DNA from: Spongiibacter nanhainus
GTDB taxonomy: Bacteria; Pseudomonadota; Gammaproteobacteria; Pseudomonadales; Spongiibacteraceae
Direction of reading: 5' to 3'
Length of the DNA: 64,000 bases
NCBI RefSeq assembly: GCF_016132545.1
Contig: NZ_CP066167.1
Span: 1,701,001 to 1,765,000, forward strand
The notes under the pieces were generated by a model, which worked only from the letters and a program-made list of their open reading frames with translations, did not search any database and was not told where the DNA came from. This document shows, in pieces, positions 1 to 9,315 of the stretch (position 1 is the stretch's first letter; each line of letters starts with the position of its first letter). The translations under genes and the position numbers were made by a program.

Positions 1-1
1 A

Positions 2-148
2 AACGGATTTGTATACAGCAGTAACGTCAATACGGTTGAGGAAATGGCCAATATGATGGCGGCGTCCCGCTCTTATCAGAATAACGCTGAGGTGTTCACC
101 ACAACTAAAGCGCTGATGCTGAGAGCCCTGCAGTTGGGACAGCAGTAG
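2..148 (+). CDS. flgC: Flagellar basal-body rod protein FlgC (C-terminal end, partial)
   Basis: This is the last 48 codons of a gene that begins before the window. FlgC is one of the proximal rod proteins that join the MS ring to the distal rod in the periplasm. The visible part carries the conserved C-terminal helix of the rod/hook family (NVNTVEEMANMMAASRSYQ, then KALMLRALQLGQQ), which packs against the N-terminal helix of the same subunit. It is followed 22 bp later by flgD, as in most flagellar operons, so an flgBC start and possibly flgA lie just upstream. The identification rests on this C-terminal motif plus gene order. Confidence 0.9.
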   Translation, partial: NGFVYSSNVNTVEEMANMMAASRSYQNNAEVFTTTKALMLRALQLGQQ

Positions 149-170
149 TCGGGGGCACGAGGAGTAGAGT

Positions 171-842
171 ATGGAAATACGCACGGTAGAACAGTATCAA
201 CAGGCTAAAGCCGACGCCGCCAAAGCAAAGAGAGGTGGTGAGTCGGGCTTGGGACAAGATGATTTTTTGCGCCTGATGATGGAACAAATGAAGGCCCAAG
301 ACCCCTTTAACCCCATGGACAATACCCAGTTCATAAGCCAAATGGCACAGCTGACCTCTGTTAGCAGCATCAGTGAAATGAACAACAATTTTTCCAATTA
401 CCTCGGGTCGCTGAATCAAACTCAGTTTGTGAACGCTTCAAATCTGGTGGGTAGGGAGGTGTTGAGCGCCGCAGACTTTGGTGTGCTCGATGGCAATAAA
501 GGCATCAGCGGCCAGGTCGATCTGCCTAACAGCACCAACGCTCTGGATATAGAAATTTTAGCCCCAACCGGAGAGGTCATGGGCCGTGTTTCCATGGGGC
601 CCCAAGGTGCTGGCCCGGTGCCCTTTGAATGGGATGGCGCGGGGCTCAATGGCGAACAGTTGCCGGCAGGTAAGTATTACCTGAGGGCGAATTACTTGAA
701 TGGGGGATCTGTGGAGCAGTTATCAACACAGGTTAATTTTGAAGTTCGGAGCGTCTCACTTCCCACTGCGGGAGGGGGTGTTCATTTGGAGCTGAATGGC
801 GGTGGCACCGTCAAATTGTCTGATCTTGTATCCGTAAGTTAA
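171..842 (+). CDS. flgD: Flagellar hook cap / hook assembly protein FlgD
   Basis: FlgD caps the growing hook and lets FlgE subunits polymerise; it is released when the hook is complete. The 223-aa length is normal. Residues about 27-64 hold the conserved N-terminal block (DDFLRLMMEQMKAQDPFNPM, then QFISQMAQLTSV). Residues about 110-215 form the Ig/FlgD_ig-like half with a VPFEWDG-type segment. The ATG follows a purine-rich AGGAGTAGAG site. It sits between flgC and flgE in a tight operon. No anomaly is seen. Confidence 0.95.
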   Translation: MEIRTVEQYQQAKADAAKAKRGGESGLGQDDFLRLMMEQMKAQDPFNPMDNTQFISQMAQLTSVSSISEMNNNFSNYLGSLNQTQFVNASNLVGREVLSAADFGVLDGNKGISGQVDLPNSTNALDIEILAPTGEVMGRVSMGPQGAGPVPFEWDGAGLNGEQLPAGKYYLRANYLNGGSVEQLSTQVNFEVRSVSLPTAGGGVHLELNGGGTVKLSDLVSVS

Positions 843-866
843 CGCCACTGGCGTAGGAGAAATAAC

Positions 867-2084
867 ATGAGTTTTAGAATTGCTTTGAGTGGATTGAATG
901 CGGCGGCAAGTCATCTGGATGTCACCGCCCACAATATTGCCAACGTGAATACCACGGGCTTTAAGTCTTCCCGGTCGTCCTTTGCCGACGTTTACGCAAC
1001 GGCAAATAACGACGTAACGGCGACCACGCCCGGCGCCGGTGTTCGACTCAATACCATTACCCAGCAGTTCAGTCAGGGTAATATCAACTTTACCGATAAT
1101 GCCTTGGACTTGGCGATTAGCGGCGAGGGCTTCTTCCGTATGCGGGGGGAGAGTGGGGTTACCTACACCCGTGCCGGTGAATTCAGTGTCGACCGAGAAG
1201 GGTATCTGGTTAACGATTCTTTGGAAAAGCTCCAGGTTTATCCGCCCTCTGTAGACGGTTCCTTCTCAACCGGGTCGATACAAGACCTGCAACTGCAAGT
1301 CACTGAGAGCAGTCCACAGGAGAGTACCGAAGGTACTGTAGCTGTCAATCTGCCCGCAAACGCTCCTGAGCCCGTGGCTGCGCCTTTTGACCCAGCTGTT
1401 TCGACCTCCTACAACCACGCGACATCCATGACAGTGTATGACTCACTAGGTACAACCCACACTGCAACGATGTACTTTGTTAAAGATCCGGCAGCAAATA
1501 CCTGGTCACAATACACCTATGTGGACGATACCGCCGTGGGCGGTGCTAATACTCTGGTGTTTGACGATCAGGGTGAATTGACTTCACCGGCCTCCGGGCT
1601 GGTTAACTTACCAGCATATACCACGTCCTCGGGTTCTGCCGATATTGAGATGACTCTGGATTTTGGTAGCTCAACGCAGTATGGCAATGAATTTAGCGTT
1701 AACGAATTGCAACAGGACGGTTACGCTTCGGGCCGTATGACCGGTATCGAAGTAAGTAGCAACGGTGTTGTCTCGGCCCGGTTTACCAATGGTCAATCTA
1801 CCCAGTTAGGTAAAGTTGTCTTGGCCAGTTTCTCAAACCCTAACGGTCTCCAGCAAAAGGGCGGCACCTCCTGGGCTGAAACCTTTACTTCAGGGAGTCC
1901 ACGTTTGGGTGAGGCCGGTACCTCTAACTTTGGCCTGCTGCAGGCCGGTGCCTTGGAGGGCTCCAATGTTGAGCTTACCGATCAGTTAGTAGAGATGATC
2001 ACCGCGCAACGTAACTTCCAGGCCAACACCAAAATGATCGGGACCGCGGATGCGATTACCCAATCGGTAATCAACATTCGCTAA
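867..2084 (+). CDS. flgE: Flagellar hook protein FlgE
   Basis: FlgE polymerises into the flexible hook outside the outer membrane. The 405-aa product has the rod/hook N-terminal signature (SGLNAAASHLDVTAHNIANV, residues about 8-27, followed by NTTGF) and the C-terminal signature ALEGSNVELTDQLVEMI followed by TAQRNFQANTKMI. The middle is the variable hook domain. The length matches the short to medium FlgE class. Start: ATG after a GGAGAAATAAC site. It lies 24 bp after flgD and 47 bp before flgF. Confidence 0.96.
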   Translation: MSFRIALSGLNAAASHLDVTAHNIANVNTTGFKSSRSSFADVYATANNDVTATTPGAGVRLNTITQQFSQGNINFTDNALDLAISGEGFFRMRGESGVTYTRAGEFSVDREGYLVNDSLEKLQVYPPSVDGSFSTGSIQDLQLQVTESSPQESTEGTVAVNLPANAPEPVAAPFDPAVSTSYNHATSMTVYDSLGTTHTATMYFVKDPAANTWSQYTYVDDTAVGGANTLVFDDQGELTSPASGLVNLPAYTTSSGSADIEMTLDFGSSTQYGNEFSVNELQQDGYASGRMTGIEVSSNGVVSARFTNGQSTQLGKVVLASFSNPNGLQQKGGTSWAETFTSGSPRLGEAGTSNFGLLQAGALEGSNVELTDQLVEMITAQRNFQANTKMIGTADAITQSVINIR

Positions 2085-2131
2085 CGCGGCAACAGGACCT
2101 GAGAGTGATCGCGTAGATTGGTGAGGTAGGT

Positions 2132-2872
2132 ATGGACAGATTGCATTTCATTGGTATGACGGCGGCTAAGCAAACCGAATTGGCCCAGACTACCAATGCC
2201 AACAATTTGGCAAATGCCAGTACCGCCGGATTTCGCGGTGATTTTCAGGCCCTGCTAAGTCGGGATGTTGAAGGGCCGGGTATGGCTACCCGAGCCAATG
2301 CCGTGGTCGAGGGGAGTACGACGGATTTCTCCTCGGGCCCGGTGAATCCGACCGGGCGGGAGTTGGATGCCGCTATCCGCGGAGAGGGCTGGTTTGTAAT
2401 CCAAACCCCTCAGGGTGATCAGGCACTCAGTCGCCGGGGGGATTTCCAACTCACCAGTGACGGCCAAATGTTGGACGGTGCCGGAAACCCCATCATGGGT
2501 GACCAGGGGCCGGTAGCGATTCCCGACCATCAAAGTCTGACTATCGGAGATGACGGCACAATCTCCATTGTACCCCTGGGCTTAGGCGCAGAGTCACAGG
2601 TGACCGTGGATCGCATCCGTTTGGTCAACGCCGATCCGCAAAACCTGTTTAAGGGTGAAGACGGTCATATTCGCACCCGGGATGGCAGCGAGCCCGAGGT
2701 TGATGCTGGTGTACGTATCAGTACCGGTAACCTTGAGGGCGCCAACGTCAATACGGTGGATGCCATGGTGACGATGATTGCGTTGGCTCGGCAATTTGAG
2801 ATGCAAGTGAAGGTGATGAGCACGGCGAATCAGATCGATGAAACCGGTGCCAAGTTATTGCGTTTGGAATAG
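2132..2872 (+). CDS. flgF: Flagellar basal-body rod protein FlgF
   Basis: FlgF is a proximal rod subunit. At 246 aa it has the usual length. The N-terminal rod motif is present in a slightly divergent form (TTNANNLANASTAGFRGDFQ, residues about 20-39). The C-terminal GNLEGANVNTVDAMVTMIAL block is followed by ARQFEMQVKVMSTANQ, both typical of the rod/hook family. FlgF is told apart from its paralogue FlgG by its position (first of the pair), its length and its less conserved N-terminus. The ATG is preceded by GTGAGGTAGGT. Confidence 0.93.
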   Translation: MDRLHFIGMTAAKQTELAQTTNANNLANASTAGFRGDFQALLSRDVEGPGMATRANAVVEGSTTDFSSGPVNPTGRELDAAIRGEGWFVIQTPQGDQALSRRGDFQLTSDGQMLDGAGNPIMGDQGPVAIPDHQSLTIGDDGTISIVPLGLGAESQVTVDRIRLVNADPQNLFKGEDGHIRTRDGSEPEVDAGVRISTGNLEGANVNTVDAMVTMIALARQFEMQVKVMSTANQIDETGAKLLRLE

Positions 2873-2909
2873 GTCGTTTAACGACTAAATCAGAAAGAGA
2901 GACTGAGTT

Positions 2910-3695
2910 ATGAATTCTTCATTGTGGGTCGCCAAGACCGGGCTCGATGCCCAGCAAACCCGGATGCAGGTAGTCAGCAACAACTTGGCTAATGCCAACA
3001 CCAACGGCTTCAAGCGAGACCGCGCCGCGTTTGAGGACCTGCTGTACCAAAATGTTAAACAGGTCGGTGGGCAGACCTCTCAGCAGACCCGTTCCCCCAG
3101 CGGTCTTCAGGTTGGTACCGGGGTCCGCGTTGTCGCCACAGAAAAAGTCTTTCAGCAAGGCAATATGGCGCAAACCGGCAATGCCCTGGATGTGGGGATT
3201 AATGGTCGCGGCTTTTTTCAGGTGCGCCTGCCAGACGGCAGTATTGGGTATACCCGGGACGGTTCCTTCCAACTGGACGACCAGGGCCAGATTGTGACCA
3301 ACAGTGGCAATGTGGTGGAGCCTGGTATCACCATTCCCAGCGGTACCGCCAGCATCACTATTGGTTCTGACGGTGTGGTCAGTGCTCAGCTGGCTGGAGA
3401 AACTGCCCCTGTGCAATTGGGTAGCTTTCAGTTGGCCGATTTCGTGAACCCCGCCGGATTGCAGGCCCGAGGTGAAAACCTCTATGTGGAGTCTGCCTCC
3501 AGCGGTGCACCGCAAACCGGGACTCCGGGTCTAACCGGACTGGGCTCACTAACTCAGGGCGCCCTTGAAGGTTCCAACGTTAACGTGGTGGAAGAGCTGG
3601 TCAACATGATTGAAACCCAACGCGCTTATGAGATGAATTCCAAGGCTGTAGCCACTGCCGATCAGATGATGCAGTACGTTAACAACAATATGTAA
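2910..3695 (+). CDS. flgG: Flagellar distal rod protein FlgG
   Basis: FlgG forms the distal rod that passes through the P and L rings. The 261-aa product is close to the canonical length and highly conserved. It opens with [20 protein letters not shown] followed by [24 protein letters not shown], and closes with [20 protein letters not shown] followed by [19 protein letters not shown]. Start: ATG after AGAAAGAGAGACTG. It lies between flgF (37 bp gap) and flgH (27 bp gap). Confidence 0.96.
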   Translation: MNSSLWVAKTGLDAQQTRMQVVSNNLANANTNGFKRDRAAFEDLLYQNVKQVGGQTSQQTRSPSGLQVGTGVRVVATEKVFQQGNMAQTGNALDVGINGRGFFQVRLPDGSIGYTRDGSFQLDDQGQIVTNSGNVVEPGITIPSGTASITIGSDGVVSAQLAGETAPVQLGSFQLADFVNPAGLQARGENLYVESASSGAPQTGTPGLTGLGSLTQGALEGSNVNVVEELVNMIETQRAYEMNSKAVATADQMMQYVNNNM

Positions 3696-3722
3696 CCGAG
3701 TTTTACTCGGGCGGAGCACGAC

Positions 3723-4415
3723 ATGACAACATCCATACTTCGGACACTGCTAGCGACCGGCCTTATCGGGCTGTTGGCGGCTTGCGCGCAGACGCCGCGC
3801 AATGCCGAAAATTCCGACGAGCAGTGGGAGTCAGTGGCGCCGCCGGCAGCAAGCCAAGCAACCAATACGTCCGGTTCAATTTACCAAGCCGGTTACGGCA
3901 TGAGCTTGTTCCTGGATCGCCGCGCCCGCCAGGTTGGCGACGTGATCACGATCCTGCTGGAAGAGAAGACCGACGCCAGTAAATCCTCCAGCACGGCCAC
4001 GGGTAAAGATAGCAGTATTTCCATTCCTGCTGTTACCTTGTTTGGACGCGGTGTGACCCACAACGGTCAGCCGGTACTGACCAGCGGTGTTAGCAGCGAG
4101 CAGGATTTTTCAGGTCAAGGCAGTAGCAGTCAAAGCAATAGTCTCACCGGTAGCATTACCGTTACGGTATCTGATGTGCTGCGCAACGGCAGTTTGCGGG
4201 TTCGCGGCGAGAAATGGGTCACCATCAATCAAGGTGAAGAGTTTATTCGCATTCGAGGCATTATTCGCCCCGAGGATATCGGTGCGGACAACAGTGTGCC
4301 GTCTTACAAAGTGGCCGATGCCCGTATTACCTATAGTGGTAAGGGGGCATTAGCAGATGCCAATTCTATGGGCTGGTTGTCCCGGCTGTTCCAGTCGGTG
4401 TTGTCACCGTTTTGA
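3723..4415 (+). CDS. flgH: Flagellar L-ring lipoprotein FlgH
   Basis: FlgH forms the outer-membrane L ring, the bushing around the rod. The 230-aa product starts with a lipoprotein signal peptide: basic start, hydrophobic stretch, and lipobox LAAC with the lipidated cysteine at residue 21. The mature part contains the family segments [20 protein letters not shown] (about residues 77-96) and [20 protein letters not shown] followed by [11 protein letters not shown]. It sits between the rod gene flgG and the P-ring gene flgI, the standard order. Confidence 0.95.
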   Translation: MTTSILRTLLATGLIGLLAACAQTPRNAENSDEQWESVAPPAASQATNTSGSIYQAGYGMSLFLDRRARQVGDVITILLEEKTDASKSSSTATGKDSSISIPAVTLFGRGVTHNGQPVLTSGVSSEQDFSGQGSSSQSNSLTGSITVTVSDVLRNGSLRVRGEKWVTINQGEEFIRIRGIIRPEDIGADNSVPSYKVADARITYSGKGALADANSMGWLSRLFQSVLSPF

Positions 4416-4425
4416 GGGCGGACTC

Positions 4426-5544
4426 ATGAAACTATCAAAGTATCTGTTGACTAGCGGATTGGCCCTGTTGGCGTGTGTCGCTGCTATTCCCGCCTCTGCA
4501 GAGCGAGTCAAGGATCTGGTTAACGTGGCCGGTGTCCGGGAAAACCAGCTGGTGGGTTACGGTTTGGTCGTGGGCTTGAGTGGTACGGGAGATCAGACCA
4601 GCCAGGCGCCCTTTACCATTCAGAGTATTCGCAACATGTTGACAGGCTTTGGAGTGAGAGTCCCCGACAATGTTAATCCTCAACTAAAAAACGTTGCGGC
4701 TGTGACCGTTCACGCCAGCCTGCCGCCCTTTGCCAAGCCCGGTCAAACTATCGATGTAACAGTGTCTTCCATTGGTAACGCCGCCAGTTTACGCGGTGGC
4801 AGTTTGTTGATGGCGCCGTTGATGGGCGCCGATGGCCAAGTCTATGCGATAGCCCAAGGCAGCCTGTTGGTGGGCGGTTTAGGGGTATCCGGCAACGACG
4901 GCTCAAAGGTTACAGTCAATATTCCCAGTGCCGGTCGTATTCCCAATGGCGGTATTGTCGAGCGACCGGCACCCAGTGTGATGTCTTCTAACGGTGAAAT
5001 CATGCTGAACCTACGGCGCCCCGATTTCACCACAGCGCGTAGATTGGCGGAGGAAATCAACCACCGCTTCGGCGACGGCACAGCCAGCGCCATGGACTCC
5101 GCCACCGTGAAGGTCCTGGGCCCCAAGAATCCTGACCGCAATGTCACCTTTATCTCCATGCTGGAAAGCCTGGAAATTACCCCCGCTGAAGCCGGTGCCC
5201 GGGTAGTGGTCAATTCCCGCACTGGCACTATCGTCATTGGCGGGAATGTTCGAGTATTACCCGCGGCGGTGACCCACGGCTCACTCACGGTATCGATCAG
5301 TGAGCGGGTAGGAGTGAGTCAACCCGGTGCCTTTGCCCGCCGCGGCGAGACCGTGGTGGCTGCCGAGAGCAGTATTGATGTTAACGAGTCGGGGTCGAGG
5401 ATGTTTCTTCTAGACGCCGGTGTGACCCTGGAAGAAATTGTTACCGCCATTAACAAAGTTGGTGCCGCCCCCAGCGACTTGGTTGCCATTCTCGAAGCCC
5501 TGAATCAGGCCGGCGCGTTGCGGGCTGAGTTGATGGTCATCTAA
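4426..5544 (+). CDS. flgI: Flagellar P-ring protein FlgI
   Basis: FlgI builds the periplasmic P ring in the peptidoglycan layer. The ATG at 4426 is chosen over the longer open frame because it follows a GAGGGCGG site and gives a clear Sec signal peptide with cleavage predicted after Ala25 (IPASA). The mature N-terminus [20 protein letters not shown] leads into [12 protein letters not shown], the hallmark of FlgI. The 372-aa length is normal. It starts 10 bp after the flgH stop and ends 9 bp before flgJ. Confidence 0.95.
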   Translation: MKLSKYLLTSGLALLACVAAIPASAERVKDLVNVAGVRENQLVGYGLVVGLSGTGDQTSQAPFTIQSIRNMLTGFGVRVPDNVNPQLKNVAAVTVHASLPPFAKPGQTIDVTVSSIGNAASLRGGSLLMAPLMGADGQVYAIAQGSLLVGGLGVSGNDGSKVTVNIPSAGRIPNGGIVERPAPSVMSSNGEIMLNLRRPDFTTARRLAEEINHRFGDGTASAMDSATVKVLGPKNPDRNVTFISMLESLEITPAEAGARVVVNSRTGTIVIGGNVRVLPAAVTHGSLTVSISERVGVSQPGAFARRGETVVAAESSIDVNESGSRMFLLDAGVTLEEIVTAINKVGAAPSDLVAILEALNQAGALRAELMVI

Positions 5545-5553
5545 AAGGTAACG

Positions 5554-6009
5554 ATGATGGACATTAACGGCAGCCAATATCACGATTTTTCCAGCCTGGC
5601 AGCATTGCGTAAAAATGCCAGCGAATCCCCGGATCAGGCGGTAGAACCGGTCGCCAAGCAATTCGAGGCGCTCTTTGTTCAGATGATGCTGAAAAGTATG
5701 CGTGAGGCGGTACCTGAGGGCGGGCTGTTTGATTCAGACAGCATGAAGTTCTATCAGCAAATGATGGACAGTCAATTATCGGTATCTCTCGCTGAACAGG
5801 GTGGCCTGGGGCTGGCGGATACTATCGTTCAGCAATTGAGTCAGCAAACTCCGCAGGGAGACGATGCTGCCGCCGAGGCTACCCGTCTGCAATTGCGGCT
5901 GCAAAGCGACACAATAGGTATGACCGAAGACGCTAAAGTTAACGGGTCTGCAGCCGATAACTCAGGTGCAGAGTATTCTGTCGCCGATAGCCACAACCAG
6001 TCACAGTGA
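5554..6009 (+). CDS. flgJ: FlgJ rod-cap protein, single-domain form without muramidase
   Basis: FlgJ caps the growing rod. In enterics, vibrios and pseudomonads it usually has about 300-400 aa, with an N-terminal rod-capping domain and a C-terminal peptidoglycan hydrolase domain. This protein has only 151 aa. Residues about 28-95 carry the rod-cap signature (VEPVAKQFEALFVQMMLKSM followed by REAVPEGGLFDSDSMKFYQQMMD). The rest is a short polar tail, and flgK starts 10 bp after the stop, so the hydrolase domain is absent rather than frameshifted. The 3' end contains a sigma28-type promoter for flgK. Peptidoglycan opening for the rod must come from another enzyme outside this window (inference). 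Confidence 0.9.
   Translation: MMDINGSQYHDFSSLAALRKNASESPDQAVEPVAKQFEALFVQMMLKSMREAVPEGGLFDSDSMKFYQQMMDSQLSVSLAEQGGLGLADTIVQQLSQQTPQGDDAAAEATRLQLRLQSDTIGMTEDAKVNGSAADNSGAEYSVADSHNQSQ
5934..5960 (+). promoter_or_regulatory. Sigma28 (FliA) promoter for flgKL, inside flgJ
   Basis: TAAA at 5934-5937, a 15-nt spacer, and GCCGATAA at 5953-5960: an exact match to the FliA consensus TAAA-N15-GCCGATAA. The extended -35 TAAAGTTA differs by one base from the enteric TAAAGTTT. Transcription would start near 5967, about 50 bp before the flgK ATG at 6020. It lies in the non-conserved tail of flgJ. It would place the hook-filament junction genes under late control as well as in the flg read-through transcript. 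Confidence 0.85.
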
Positions 6010-6019
6010 GGGTTAGCCC

Positions 6020-7906
6020 ATGGCTGACATGTTAGGAAATGCGCTCTCGGCCCTTGTCTCCTACCAGCGGGCGTTGGCGACCACCAGTCACAATATCGCC
6101 AATGCGGATACGGAAGGGTACAGCCGCCAAAGAGTCAGCTTTGCCACCCGCATTCCCCAACAGATGGGGGAGTTGAGTATTGGCTCGGGGGTGACCGTAT
6201 CGAGTATTTCCCGCGCCTACGACAGCTTTGCTACCTCACAGCTAAGAACGGTGAATTCTGCTTACTCCCAGCTGGATACCTACTACCAGTTTGCGGCGCA
6301 GCTGGATAATACCCTCGCTGACTCAGAATTCGGCGTCAGTGCAGCGCTGTCCAATTTCTACGATAGCATTCAGACCGTGGCGGATGATCCCGCCTCGATT
6401 TCGGCACGGCGTCTGTTTCTGGCCGAGGCCCAGAGCCTTAGTGATCGTTTTGCCGGTATGTCTGGCTATCTGGAAGACATGCAGCAACAGGCCAACACCC
6501 AAATTCAGTCCATCGCCAGTGAAGTGAATAGCCTTACAGAGCGTATAGCCGACATCAACAACTTGATTGTGGAGTCACAGGGACAGTTCGGTGGCGCGCC
6601 CTCAGATCTGTTGGATGACCGGGATCAGGCACTCCTTGAATTGAACCGCCTGGTCAGCGTATCCAGTATCGAGCAAAACGACGGCAGCATGAGTGTGTTT
6701 ATCGGCAACGGTCAGGCCCTGGTACTGGGGAATGAGTCGGTTCAGGTTAAGACTACACGCAGCCCATTGGATGTGACTCGCCTGGAAGTGGCATTGGATA
6801 TCGGTGGCCAGACTTCAGTAATCACCCAGAGCTTGCAAGGTGGCCAGCTGGGGGGCGTGTTGTCATTTAGAGACGGATTGCTCACCGAAACCGAAAATGA
6901 ACTGGGCCGAATCGCCTTGGCCTTATCCGCTTCGGTTAATGAGCAGAATCAGGCTGGTGTAGATCTCTATGGTGACCGAGGTCAGGCGGTATTTAATACC
7001 CCGCAGCCCTCAGTCGTTAACTCAGCGAATAACTCAGGTACGGCCACCGTATCGGCCACCTTTGACAATATCGGGGATGTCACCGGCGACAACCTGATAG
7101 TGCGCTACAACGGCACGAGCTGGGAGCTGAGCAAAACCCCTAGCAATACTGCAATAAGCCCGGATAGCGGCAGTGGCAGTGTCGCTGATCCGTTTATTGT
7201 TGGCGGCATGGCATTAAGTATCAGCGGGACACCGGCGGCCGGCGATGAATTTCTGGTCAGGCCCAGCGCGGATGCAGCCGGTGCCCTCAAGGTGGAAATG
7301 ACCGACCCGGCCCGGGTAGCCGCCGCGGCTGCCACCCGCAGTGAAGCTGGAGCTGCCAATACCGGTACGGGACAGATTTCTCAAACTGAAATCATCGATA
7401 GTAGTGATGCCAATTTGGCCAACCCGGTGGATATCACCTTCCTGGACGCTAACACTTACCAAATTAATGGTTCGGGAAGCTTTGCCTTTACTGCCGGCGA
7501 GCCCATTGAGGTCAATGGCAACCGTGTGGTGATTACCGGGACCCCCAACGCGGGAGATCAATTCAGTATTTTGGACAATGCTGGAGCCAGCGGAGACAAC
7601 CGCAATGCCTTAGCTTTGGCCGCTACTGAGGCCAGTAAATTACTCAATGGCGGCACAGTTAGTGTTCAGGAGGCCACCGGCGGGTTGGTGGGGCGTATCG
7701 GTGTGGCCACCCACAGCGCCGACATTAGCCGACAGTCCCAGGCCAACCTGTTGGCCCAGGCTGAAGCACGGCAGCAGAGTGTATCCGGCGTAAATTTGGA
7801 TGAAGAGGCCGCTAACTTGCTCAAGTATCAGCAGGCTTACCAGGCCGCAGCCCAGGCCACCTCAGTCGCCAAGGAGTTGTTCCAAACCCTGATGGCAGCG
7901 TTCTAA
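6020..7906 (+). CDS. flgK: Flagellar hook-filament junction protein 1 FlgK
   Basis: FlgK (HAP1) is the first of two adaptor layers between hook and filament. The 628-aa product has the rod/hook N-terminal signature near residues 8-36 (ALATTSHNIANADTEGYSRQ) and a C-terminal heptad helix (GVNLDEEAANLLKYQQAYQA). The central region is long and Ser/Thr/Gly-rich with repeated Ig-like stretches (near residues 330-430 and 460-520), typical of the variable HAP1 insert. It lies 10 bp after flgJ and has its own predicted sigma28 promoter inside flgJ. Confidence 0.95.
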   Translation: MADMLGNALSALVSYQRALATTSHNIANADTEGYSRQRVSFATRIPQQMGELSIGSGVTVSSISRAYDSFATSQLRTVNSAYSQLDTYYQFAAQLDNTLADSEFGVSAALSNFYDSIQTVADDPASISARRLFLAEAQSLSDRFAGMSGYLEDMQQQANTQIQSIASEVNSLTERIADINNLIVESQGQFGGAPSDLLDDRDQALLELNRLVSVSSIEQNDGSMSVFIGNGQALVLGNESVQVKTTRSPLDVTRLEVALDIGGQTSVITQSLQGGQLGGVLSFRDGLLTETENELGRIALALSASVNEQNQAGVDLYGDRGQAVFNTPQPSVVNSANNSGTATVSATFDNIGDVTGDNLIVRYNGTSWELSKTPSNTAISPDSGSGSVADPFIVGGMALSISGTPAAGDEFLVRPSADAAGALKVEMTDPARVAAAAATRSEAGAANTGTGQISQTEIIDSSDANLANPVDITFLDANTYQINGSGSFAFTAGEPIEVNGNRVVITGTPNAGDQFSILDNAGASGDNRNALALAATEASKLLNGGTVSVQEATGGLVGRIGVATHSADISRQSQANLLAQAEARQQSVSGVNLDEEAANLLKYQQAYQAAAQATSVAKELFQTLMAAF

Positions 7907-7921
7907 GCGAGTGGTGGCGAC

Positions 7922-8023
7922 ATGGAAGCAATGATAGAGACCGGTGTAGCTAAGAGTGGTGTAGATAAAATTAATGGTGTGGTCAATAGCATTAGTCCAG
8001 CCATGGGAGTAAAAAGACGATGA
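7922..8023 (+). CDS. Possible 33-aa leader ORF between flgK and flgL
   Basis: A small open frame fills the 113-bp gap between flgK and flgL. It begins with ATG 16 bp after the flgK stop (MEAMIETGVAKSGVDK...) and ends MGVKRR with its TGA overlapping the flgL ATG as ATGA. I do not recognise the peptide. The upstream context GTGGTGGCGAC is only a weak ribosome-binding site. The overlap suggests it could couple flgL translation to upstream ribosomes. It may also be chance. Confidence 0.3.
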   Translation: MEAMIETGVAKSGVDKINGVVNSISPAMGVKRR

Positions 8024-9213
8024 GAATATCCACCAGCCAGATGTTTTCATTGGGGCTCGGTGCCATGCTGGAAAAGCAGGGCGACCTGGTCCGCACCCAA
8101 CAGCAGATTTCCACCGGTCAACGCATGTTATCGCCGGCGGACGATCCTGTTGCCGCCGTGCGCAACCTGGAATTGTCTCGGGCCAAGGACAGAACCGAGC
8201 AATATGAGCGCAACAATCACCTTCTCGATTCCCGCTTGCGCTTGGAGGAGAGCGTGCTGTCTGAGAGCGTCACTCTGCTGCAGCGGGTCAGGGAGTTGGC
8301 GGTGCAAGCTAATAATGCCACTCAGAGTAATGAGTCTCGACAATCTATTGCGTTAGAAATCCGTCAGCACTTGGATAGTTTGCTGGCCTATGCCAACACC
8401 CAGGACAGTGATGGTCGGTATATTTTTTCCGGCTTTCAGCAGGACACTCCGGCATTTTCTCAGACGACATCCGGGGTGACCTACAATGGCGACGACGGTC
8501 AGCGAATGCTGCAGGCAGGTCCAGGGCGACAAATCGCCGACAGTGATCCCGGCTCGGCGGTATTTATGGCCATGCTGAATGGAAACGGTCAATTTTCGGC
8601 AGCTGCGAGCAGCGCTAACCAAGGCGACGGCGTGATCGCAGTCAATGCGGTTGCCGATCCGGCTAGCTTTACTGGCCAGACCCTGACGGTGCAGTTCACT
8701 TCCTCGGATAGTTACGAGGTTGTCGACGCCAGCTCTAATGTCGTTGCGTCGGGAAGCTACTTGTCCGGTGCCGATATTGTCGCTGGTGGAATGTCTTTCC
8801 AGATAGAGGGGCAGCCCGTCGCCGGTGATAGTTTTACGCTCCAGCCCGCACAGCGCCAGGATGTCTTCTCGATGTTGGATCAGTTGGCCGGATCACTGGA
8901 ATTGGGAAGAAGCAATGCCGCAGATCGGGCTCAGCAGACTTCCGAGATCAATCACGCGCTGGGCAACCTGGATCAGGCTCTCGATCACATTCTGGGCAAG
9001 CAAACCGAGGTGGGCGCCCGAATGGCGTCTTTGGACCGGCAGGTGGATATCAATGCCGGAGCCAGTCTACAGATAGAGGAAAACCTGAGCTTGGTGAACG
9101 ACCTCGATTATGCCGAGGCGATTACCCGCTTTAACCAACAGCTGACCAGTTTGCAGGCCGCCCAACAGGCCTTTTCAAAGGTGCAGGGCTTGTCGCTATT
9201 TAACTATCTGTGA
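8020..9213 (+). CDS. flgL: Flagellar hook-filament junction protein 3 FlgL
   Basis: FlgL (HAP3) is the second adaptor, next to the flagellin filament. The 397-aa product is flagellin-like at both ends: QQQISTGQRMLSPADDPVAA (residues about 28-47) and, at the C-terminus, ENLSLVNDLDYAEAITRFNQ followed by QLTSLQAAQQAFSKVQGLSLFNYL. The middle domain is variable. It is followed by a strong hairpin at 9234-9257, so this is the end of the flg transcript. Confidence 0.95.
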   Translation: MRISTSQMFSLGLGAMLEKQGDLVRTQQQISTGQRMLSPADDPVAAVRNLELSRAKDRTEQYERNNHLLDSRLRLEESVLSESVTLLQRVRELAVQANNATQSNESRQSIALEIRQHLDSLLAYANTQDSDGRYIFSGFQQDTPAFSQTTSGVTYNGDDGQRMLQAGPGRQIADSDPGSAVFMAMLNGNGQFSAAASSANQGDGVIAVNAVADPASFTGQTLTVQFTSSDSYEVVDASSNVVASGSYLSGADIVAGGMSFQIEGQPVAGDSFTLQPAQRQDVFSMLDQLAGSLELGRSNAADRAQQTSEINHALGNLDQALDHILGKQTEVGARMASLDRQVDINAGASLQIEENLSLVNDLDYAEAITRFNQQLTSLQAAQQAFSKVQGLSLFNYL

Positions 9214-9233
9214 TCACGTGTTGCTATGTCACA

Positions 9234-9265
9234 CAAAGGGGCTTATGAGCCCCTTTGTTGTTGTA
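9234..9265 (+). terminator. Terminator after flgL
   Basis: A perfect 10-bp stem (9234-9243 with 9248-9257, CAAAGGGGCT / AGCCCCTTTG) closes a TATG tetraloop, 20 bp after the flgL stop. It is followed by TTGTTGT, a weak U-rich tract. This separates the flg operon from fliC. Confidence 0.75.
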
Positions 9266-9315
9266 AGACAATAATTTTTAACGAAATGTAGGTACATCTA
9301 CTAACCTAAATCCTG

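Noticed and set aside
2919-3515. 198-codon minus-strand open frame over flgG
   Set aside because: Shadow of flgG, whose product is unmistakable; no family features.
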